From: Deltaproteobacteria bacterium
GTDB taxonomy: Bacteria > Desulfobacterota > Desulfuromonadia > Desulfuromonadales > Geopsychrobacteraceae
Assembly (NCBI GenBank): GCA_009993495.1
Contig: JAACTI010000053.1
Location: 1 to 11,204, forward strand
DNA: 11,204 bases
Direction: 5' to 3'
Shown in pieces: positions 6,320-11,204 of this stretch (positions are counted from its first letter, which is position 1; every line of letters starts with the position of its first letter). Below the pieces are notes generated by a model. That model did not search any database. It was not told where the DNA came from and saw only the letters and a list, made by a program, of their open reading frames with translations. Position numbers and translations under genes: made by a program.

Positions 6320-8326
6320 ATGTTCGATTCTCTCTTAATCGCCAATCGCGGCGAAATAGCCTGCCGCATTCTTCGCAGTGCCCACCGGCTGGGGCTGCGC
6401 ACCATTGCGGTTTATTCCGACGCCGACCGCAAGGCACAACATGTCAAACTGGCCGATGAAGCCTGGCATATCGGCGCCGCACCGGCCGCACAGAGTTATC
6501 TGTGCGCAGATAAAATTCTTGAGGTCGCCCGGCGCAGCGGCGCGGCGGCTATACACCCCGGCTATGGGTTCCTGGCCGAAAATGCCGAGTTCGCCGCTGC
6601 CTGTCGGGCGGCGGGGAGTGTTTTTGTCGGCCCACCGGTGGCAGCGATACGGGCCATGGGCAGCAAAAGTGCCGCCAAGGCCATTATGCACCAGGCTGGC
6701 GTGCCCCTGGTGCCCGGCTATCACGGTGAGGATCAGCGGCTTGCAACTTTGCAATCCGCAGCCCTCAGCATTGGGTTTCCCCTGCTGGTCAAAGCCAGCG
6801 CTGGTGGCGGGGGCAAGGGGATGCGCGTGGTGCGCACGGCGGGCGAACTTGAAGCCGCCATTGAGGGTGCCAAGCGTGAAGCGGCTGCGAGTTTCGGTGA
6901 TGACCGCCTCTTACTTGAACGCTATCTGGAACAACCGCGCCATGTGGAAATTCAGGTTTTTGCCGACAGTCAGGGACAGGTGATTTACCTCTTTGAACGT
7001 GACTGCTCAGTGCAGCGCCGGCATCAGAAAGTTTTGGAAGAGGCTCCGGCACCGGGTCTTAGCCCGGCCCTGCGTGAACAAATGGGCGCGGCGGCGGTCA
7101 CGGCGACAGGCACCATCGGCTATGTGGGAGCGGGGACGGTGGAATTTCTCCTCGACACTGACGGCTCTTTTTATTTTATGGAAATGAACACCCGATTGCA
7201 GGTTGAACATCCGGTCACCGAACTGATTACCGGCCTTGATCTGGTCGCCTGGCAATTACAGATTGCGGCTGGACAGCCCCTGCCCTGTCGGCAGACCGAG
7301 ATCCAAATCAACGGCCACGCCATTGAAGCACGGCTGTATGCCGAAGACCCCCAACGCAACTTTCTGCCGGCCATCGGCACCCTGCATCACCTGCAACTCC
7401 CCGTGGAAAGCGACCAGGTGCGGGTGGATACCGGGGTGGCCCAGGGCGATGAAATCAGCATTGATTATGATCCTATGCTCGCGAAAATCATTGTTCACGA
7501 TGTTGATCGCCCGGCCGCCCTGCGCCGTTTGCGCCGCGCCCTCGAACAGGTCGAAGTGGCGGGCGTCACCACCAACGCCGCCTTTCTGCATCGGGTTGTC
7601 AATCACCCAGCCTTTGCCGCCGCAAACTTTGACACCGGTTTTATCGACCAGCACAGGGATGAATTGTTGCCGCCCGCCAGGCCCGCTTCCGCACAAACCC
7701 TGGCACTGGCAGCCCTTTACCTGCTGCTGCAACGTGAGGCCGACGCCCGCCATGCGGCCCGCCAGTCGTCCGATCCTCATTCTCCCTGGCATCAGACCAG
7801 CGGCTGGCGTCTCAACGGCGATAACCACCATCAGCTGCGTTTCAGCGCCGGCGAACACGTGCATCTCATCACCCTGCACTATCGACCCGTCGGCTATCTG
7901 ATCGAAGTCGCCGACCGCCAACTGTCGGCCAGCGGTTATTTCGATGATCGGGGACGGCTCAAGGCGACCCTCGATGGCCAACAGCTTCATGCGCGGGTGG
8001 TGCGCTGCGGCATGGAACTTCAGGTGCTCTACCGCGCTACCAGCCACCGGCTGCTGCTGCATGACCCCCATGCCGAAGCCTTTGCTCACGAAGAGAATAC
8101 CGGTCGCCTGACGGCGCCCATGCCGGGGAAAATTGTCGCCTTGCTGGTCAAAGGCGGTGCCAGGGTGACGCGCGGCACGCCGTTGGTTATTCTTGAAGCC
8201 ATGAAAATGGAACATACCATCACCGCCCCGGCTGACGGCATTGTGACCCAGATGAATTTTACCGCCGGGGCGCTGGTCAGTGATGGCGCGGCCTTGCTGA
8301 CCTTTGAAGCGGATGAGGGAGCATGA
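6320..8326 (+). CDS. liuD: 3-methylcrotonyl-CoA carboxylase, biotin carboxylase/BCCP (alpha) subunit
   Basis: A 668-residue biotin-carrying subunit that carboxylates its own biotin with ATP and bicarbonate and hands the group to LiuB. The biotin carboxylase part starts at the N-terminus (SLLIANRGEIACRIL). Its ATP-grasp Gly-rich loop KASAGGGGKGMRVV begins at residue 158, ERDCSVQRRHQKVLEEAPAP at 226, and the active-site strip EMNTRLQVEHPVTE at 288. A linker/BT region (roughly 450-590) precedes the C-terminal biotinyl domain, where EAMKM carries the biotin-acceptor Lys629. Length fits acyl-CoA carboxylase alpha subunits. The ATG at 6320 is 4 bases after the liuC stop, with AAAGG (6307-6311) 8 bases upstream. 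Its place between liuC and liuE makes methylcrotonyl-CoA a far better substrate guess than propionyl- or acetyl-CoA. Confidence 0.96.
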   Translation: MFDSLLIANRGEIACRILRSAHRLGLRTIAVYSDADRKAQHVKLADEAWHIGAAPAAQSYLCADKILEVARRSGAAAIHPGYGFLAENAEFAAACRAAGSVFVGPPVAAIRAMGSKSAAKAIMHQAGVPLVPGYHGEDQRLATLQSAALSIGFPLLVKASAGGGGKGMRVVRTAGELEAAIEGAKREAAASFGDDRLLLERYLEQPRHVEIQVFADSQGQVIYLFERDCSVQRRHQKVLEEAPAPGLSPALREQMGAAAVTATGTIGYVGAGTVEFLLDTDGSFYFMEMNTRLQVEHPVTELITGLDLVAWQLQIAAGQPLPCRQTEIQINGHAIEARLYAEDPQRNFLPAIGTLHHLQLPVESDQVRVDTGVAQGDEISIDYDPMLAKIIVHDVDRPAALRRLRRALEQVEVAGVTTNAAFLHRVVNHPAFAAANFDTGFIDQHRDELLPPARPASAQTLALAALYLLLQREADARHAARQSSDPHSPWHQTSGWRLNGDNHHQLRFSAGEHVHLITLHYRPVGYLIEVADRQLSASGYFDDRGRLKATLDGQQLHARVVRCGMELQVLYRATSHRLLLHDPHAEAFAHEENTGRLTAPMPGKIVALLVKGGARVTRGTPLVILEAMKMEHTITAPADGIVTQMNFTAGALVSDGAALLTFEADEGA

Positions 8327-8328
8327 GG

Positions 8329-9252
8329 ATGAGACTGCCGAAACGGATAAAAATTGTCGAAGTCGCCCCACGCGATGGGTTGCAGAATGAAACCACCATT
8401 GTCCCCACCGAGGTCAAGATTGCGCTGATTGATCGCCTGTCGCAAACCGGCTTGGCCGCGATTGAGGGAGGCAGTTTCGTGTCGGCCAAATGGATGCCGC
8501 AAATGGCCGACAGTGCCGCGGTGATGCAGGGGATCCACCGCCAGCCCGGCGTCAGCTATCCGGTGCTGGTGCCCAATCTGCAAGGTTTGCAGGCGGCCAT
8601 CGAGGCTGGAGCCGATGAAGTCGCGGTTTTTGGCGCGGCTTCGGAATCCTTTTCACGTAAAAATATCAACTGTTCCATCGCCGTCAGTTTTGACCGTTTC
8701 GGCGAAGTCTGTGATGCCGCCCGCCGCCAGGGACTGCGGGTGCGGGGGTATGTCTCCTGCGCTCTCGGTTGTCCCTACGAAGGAGCCGTCGAGCCGACCA
8801 CCGTCGCCTGGGTCGCCGGACGCATGATGGAACTGGGCTGTTACGAAATTTCCCTGGGTGATACCATTGGTGTCGGCACCCCCGCCAAGGCCCAGGCCAT
8901 GATCGATGCTGTCACCCAGAAAGTTCAGATTGAACGTCTGGCGGTGCATTTTCACGACACCTACGGGCAGGCCCTGGCCAATATCCTCGCCGTCATCGAA
9001 CGCGGCATTGCCGTGGTCGACAGTTCGGTAGCCGGTCTGGGCGGCTGCCCCTTCGCTCCTGGCGCTTCGGGCAATGTCGCCAGCGAAGACCTGCTCTATA
9101 TGCTCAAAGGGTTGGGAATCGAAACCGGGGTTGATATCCAGGCCTTGGCCGACGCCGGCTATTTCATTGCCAGCTATCTGAACCGGCCTTCGGGTTCGCG
9201 GGTCGCCAACGCCATGCTTGCCCAACAGCGCAGCGAAAAATCCTGCGCCTGA
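8329..9252 (+). CDS. liuE: Hydroxymethylglutaryl-CoA lyase
   Basis: A 307-residue HMG-CoA lyase that cleaves HMG-CoA to acetyl-CoA and acetoacetate, the last step of leucine breakdown. It shows the HMGL-like TIM-barrel motifs: EVAPRDGLQNE near the N-terminus (Arg15, Asp16), metal ligands in HFHDTYGQA (His207, His209), and the active-site loop GLGGCPFAPGASGNVASEDL with catalytic Cys240. Two in-frame ATGs are possible. The one at 8323 overlaps the liuD stop as ATGA. The one at 8329 has GGAG (8318-8321) at a better 7-base spacing and gives MRLPKRIKIVEV, closer to known LiuE N-termini, so I prefer it; the difference is two residues. It closes the operon. Confidence 0.95.
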   Translation: MRLPKRIKIVEVAPRDGLQNETTIVPTEVKIALIDRLSQTGLAAIEGGSFVSAKWMPQMADSAAVMQGIHRQPGVSYPVLVPNLQGLQAAIEAGADEVAVFGAASESFSRKNINCSIAVSFDRFGEVCDAARRQGLRVRGYVSCALGCPYEGAVEPTTVAWVAGRMMELGCYEISLGDTIGVGTPAKAQAMIDAVTQKVQIERLAVHFHDTYGQALANILAVIERGIAVVDSSVAGLGGCPFAPGASGNVASEDLLYMLKGLGIETGVDIQALADAGYFIASYLNRPSGSRVANAMLAQQRSEKSCA

Positions 9253-9263
9253 CCTCCAGCCAC

Positions 9264-9283
9264 AAAACGTTTTCTGCTACACT
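9264..9283 (+). promoter_or_regulatory. Palindrome AAAACGTTTT and possible extended -10 promoter
   Basis: A perfect 10-bp palindrome AAAACGTTTT (9264-9273) sits directly ahead of TGCTACACT (9275-9283). The latter reads as an extended -10 element (TG-N-TACACT), but no recognisable -35 lies 16-18 bases upstream. A transcript starting near 9290 would serve the antiporter gene and would contain the hairpin at 9302-9343 in its leader. The palindrome would then be placed like an operator. This is tentative. Confidence 0.3.
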
Positions 9284-9301
9284 CATCTTCAGCAACCCTT
9301 C

Positions 9302-9352
9302 ACCTGGTGCCTCAGAAACTTGGTCACTACTGAGGGCACAGGTTTTCGTTTT
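9302..9352 (+). terminator. Rho-independent-type terminator after liuE
   Basis: ACCTGGTGCCTCAG (9302-9315) pairs with CTGAGGGCACAGGT (9330-9343) over about 13 bp with one bulged G on each arm, closing a 14-base loop. A T-rich tract, TTTTCGTTTT (9343-9352), follows directly. It lies 49 bases after the liuE stop, so it most simply ends the leucine operon transcript. It also ends only 26 bases before the antiporter start, so it would lie in the leader of any antiporter transcript that begins upstream of it. Confidence 0.65.
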
Positions 9353-9378
9353 CCCTTGCGTTCGCAGAAAATTTCATT

Positions 9379-11193
9379 ATGAATGAACACCTTATCCTGA
9401 CTTTAGCGTTGATACTTGTTGCCGGCATGGCCTGCCAATGGCTGGCCTGGCGCGTCAAATTACCGGCGATTGTTTTTCTGCTGGCGACCGGCATTCTGGC
9501 CGGGCCGCTGCTGGGGTGGCTGAATCCCGATGCGCTGCTGGGAGAACTGCTTTTCCCCTTCGTCTCTCTTGCGGTCGCGGTGATTTTATTCGAAGGCAGT
9601 CTCACCCTGAAGTTGCGTGATATTCCCGGTCTGGCCAAAGTCATTCGCAACCTCATCACCTTCGGAGCCCTCATCAGCTGGCTGATTGCCGCCCTGTCGG
9701 CACGGCTGCTGCTCAATTTTACCTGGGAAATCTCCGCCCTCTTTGGCGCCATAATGGTGGTGACCGGGCCCACGGTTATCATGCCCCTGATCCGCACCCT
9801 TCGGCCCAAAGAAAACGTCGCCAATGTGCTGCAATGGGAAGGAATTCTCATTGATCCCATAGGTGCACTGCTGGCCGTGCTGGTTTACGAATTTATTGTC
9901 TCCGGCGGGGTTCAGGGCGGGCTGTTAATCGGCGTGACCCTCTTTGCAAAAATTTTGCTGGTGGGTGCACTCTTCGGTTTCGGTGGCGGTTATCTGTTCA
10001 GTATTTTATTACGCAGATACTGGGTTCCCCAGTATCTGCACAATGTCATCGCCCTGGCACTGGTATGTGGCGTTTTTGCCCTGTCCAATCTGCTGGCGGT
10101 CGAATCCGGCTTGTTGGCCGTCACCCTGATGGGGGTTTTTTTGGCCAATCGCCCGGGTCTTGACCTTGAAGATATTCTCGATTTCAAAGAAACCCTCAGT
10201 TTGTTGCTCATTTCTCTGCTCTTCATCCTGCTTGCCGCCCGCATGGATTTGTATCGTTTTCTGGAACTTGGCTGGGGCGCCCTGGGAGTTTTTGCCACCA
10301 TTCAGTTTTTGTCACGCCCTTTAAGCGTACAATTATGCGCCCTGGGGTCAAAACTCAGCATGGCCGAACGCCACCTGTTATCGTGGATTGCTCCGCGCGG
10401 AATTGTGGCCGCTGCCATTTCGGCCCTCTTTGCCCTCAAGCTTGAAACCCTGGGCTATCAAAATGCCGATCAACTGGTGCCCCTGACGTTTATGGTCATC
10501 ATCGGCACGGTACTGCTCCAAAGCGCGACTGCAGGCCCCATTGCGACCAAACTCGGCGTACGGGAACCCGAGTCACGCGGGTTTCTGATTGTCGGAGCTA
10601 ATCCCCTGGCGCAGGCCATCGCCATAGCGCTGAAAGAAAATAACTTTCGGATCCTGCTGATCGATCAAAACTGGACGGCGGTGCGCGAATGCAAAATGAA
10701 GAATCTGCCCGCTTACTGGGGCAATCCGGTCTCTCAACACGCCGAACGTCATCTGAATCTGGTGGGTATCGGCCATCTGCTCGCAATTTCCCCGCAGTTT
10801 GAAATCAACGCCCTGGCCGCCCAGTATTTCCGGTTCGAATTTGAACCCCGAAATATTTATCGCATTCATCAACAACAGCAAAAAGGCGCCAAAGCCCAAA
10901 GTCAGGTCGATTTCAAGTATGGTGGCCGCCTGCTCTTCGGCAAGGACATGACCTATCAACGTTTGTCCGAATGCCTGACTCAAGGCTGGAAAATTAAAAA
11001 GACCCCGCTAACGGCAAACTTTACCTTCAAAGATTACCTCGCCGATCCCAAACGTCGGCGATTGCCTTTATTTGCCCTTGATGACGACGAGGGCATCCAC
11101 TTCTTCTGTGAAGACGCCGATTTCGCCCCCGGTGCAGGCTGGAAAATTCTGGCATTTACTCTGGAACAGGCGCAGGATGCAAAGGAAAATTAG
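9379..11193 (+). CDS. CPA1/NhaP-type cation:proton antiporter with RCK-like C-terminus
   Basis: A 604-residue inner-membrane antiporter expected to exchange H+ for Na+ or K+. Residues 1 to about 395 are strongly hydrophobic, with many membrane segments (12 or so). Core motifs are MVVTGPTVIMPLIRTLRP from residue 126 and EGILIDPIGALLAV from 154. Asp159 matches the transport Asp of the CPA1 ND motif, but the preceding residue is Ile158, not Asn. Residues about 400-520 look like an RCK/TrkA-N Rossmann domain: RGFLIVGANPLAQAIA, where the glycine motif is degenerate (G-A-N-P-L-A), then LLIDQN with Asp429. The last 80 residues form a small domain I do not recognise. No clear Shine-Dalgarno precedes ATG 9379. 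It is unrelated to leucine breakdown and separated from it by a hairpin, so probably a separate unit. Ion specificity is not decidable. Confidence 0.9.
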   Translation: MNEHLILTLALILVAGMACQWLAWRVKLPAIVFLLATGILAGPLLGWLNPDALLGELLFPFVSLAVAVILFEGSLTLKLRDIPGLAKVIRNLITFGALISWLIAALSARLLLNFTWEISALFGAIMVVTGPTVIMPLIRTLRPKENVANVLQWEGILIDPIGALLAVLVYEFIVSGGVQGGLLIGVTLFAKILLVGALFGFGGGYLFSILLRRYWVPQYLHNVIALALVCGVFALSNLLAVESGLLAVTLMGVFLANRPGLDLEDILDFKETLSLLLISLLFILLAARMDLYRFLELGWGALGVFATIQFLSRPLSVQLCALGSKLSMAERHLLSWIAPRGIVAAAISALFALKLETLGYQNADQLVPLTFMVIIGTVLLQSATAGPIATKLGVREPESRGFLIVGANPLAQAIAIALKENNFRILLIDQNWTAVRECKMKNLPAYWGNPVSQHAERHLNLVGIGHLLAISPQFEINALAAQYFRFEFEPRNIYRIHQQQQKGAKAQSQVDFKYGGRLLFGKDMTYQRLSECLTQGWKIKKTPLTANFTFKDYLADPKRRRLPLFALDDDEGIHFFCEDADFAPGAGWKILAFTLEQAQDAKEN

Positions 11194-11204
11194 CCGCGGC
11201 GGCG

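Noticed and set aside
7256..8371. 371-residue minus-strand open frame opposite liuD
   Set aside because: Same reason: produced by codon bias of the + strand gene, no plausible ribosome site or domain.

Overview
The window is a gene-dense stretch of a GC-rich, Gram-negative bacterial chromosome. All eight complete genes and one gene tail lie on the + strand. It is best read as a branched-chain acyl-CoA / leucine degradation locus followed by an independently transcribed cation/proton antiporter. Gene content, codon use and a sigma-54-type promoter point to a proteobacterium. My best guess is a Desulfuromonadales (Geobacter/Desulfuromonas-like) organism, but that is an inference and a gammaproteobacterium cannot be excluded.

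Layout: (1) 1-48, the C-terminal end of a crotonase-type enoyl-CoA hydratase. (2) 63-2408, two tandem acyl-CoA dehydrogenases of the short/branched-chain type, both with the usual catalytic Glu in a YEGT motif. (3) 2409-2630, a 222-base non-coding region. It carries a near-perfect 12-bp inverted repeat, an IHF-like site next to an A-rich tract, and a well-spaced -24/-12 (sigma-54) promoter match about 45 bases ahead of the next start codon. (4) 2631-9252, a complete liuABCDE-type leucine operon: isovaleryl-CoA dehydrogenase, methylcrotonyl-CoA carboxylase beta subunit, methylglutaconyl-CoA hydratase, methylcrotonyl-CoA carboxylase alpha (biotin) subunit and HMG-CoA lyase. The last four genes are tightly packed. 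A 25-bp GC-rich tandem repeat sits between liuA and liuB. (5) 9253-9378, a 126-base gap with a palindrome, a possible promoter and a hairpin plus T-rich tract. (6) 9379-11193, a CPA1/NhaP-type antiporter with a C-terminal RCK/TrkA-N-like domain.

How the genes work together: isovaleryl-CoA from leucine is oxidised by LiuA to 3-methylcrotonyl-CoA, carboxylated by LiuB/LiuD to 3-methylglutaconyl-CoA, hydrated by LiuC to HMG-CoA, and split by LiuE to acetyl-CoA and acetoacetate. The two upstream dehydrogenases and the crotonase could serve the parallel valine/isoleucine or short-chain fatty acid routes. No electron-transfer flavoprotein and no pathway regulator (such as a LiuR-type MerR protein) is present in the window.

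The enzymes are all of known families and I see no undescribed multi-gene system. The most interesting signal is regulatory: the UAS / IHF / sigma-54 architecture ahead of liuA, which would put leucine catabolism under an enhancer-binding activator instead of the LiuR system known from pseudomonads.
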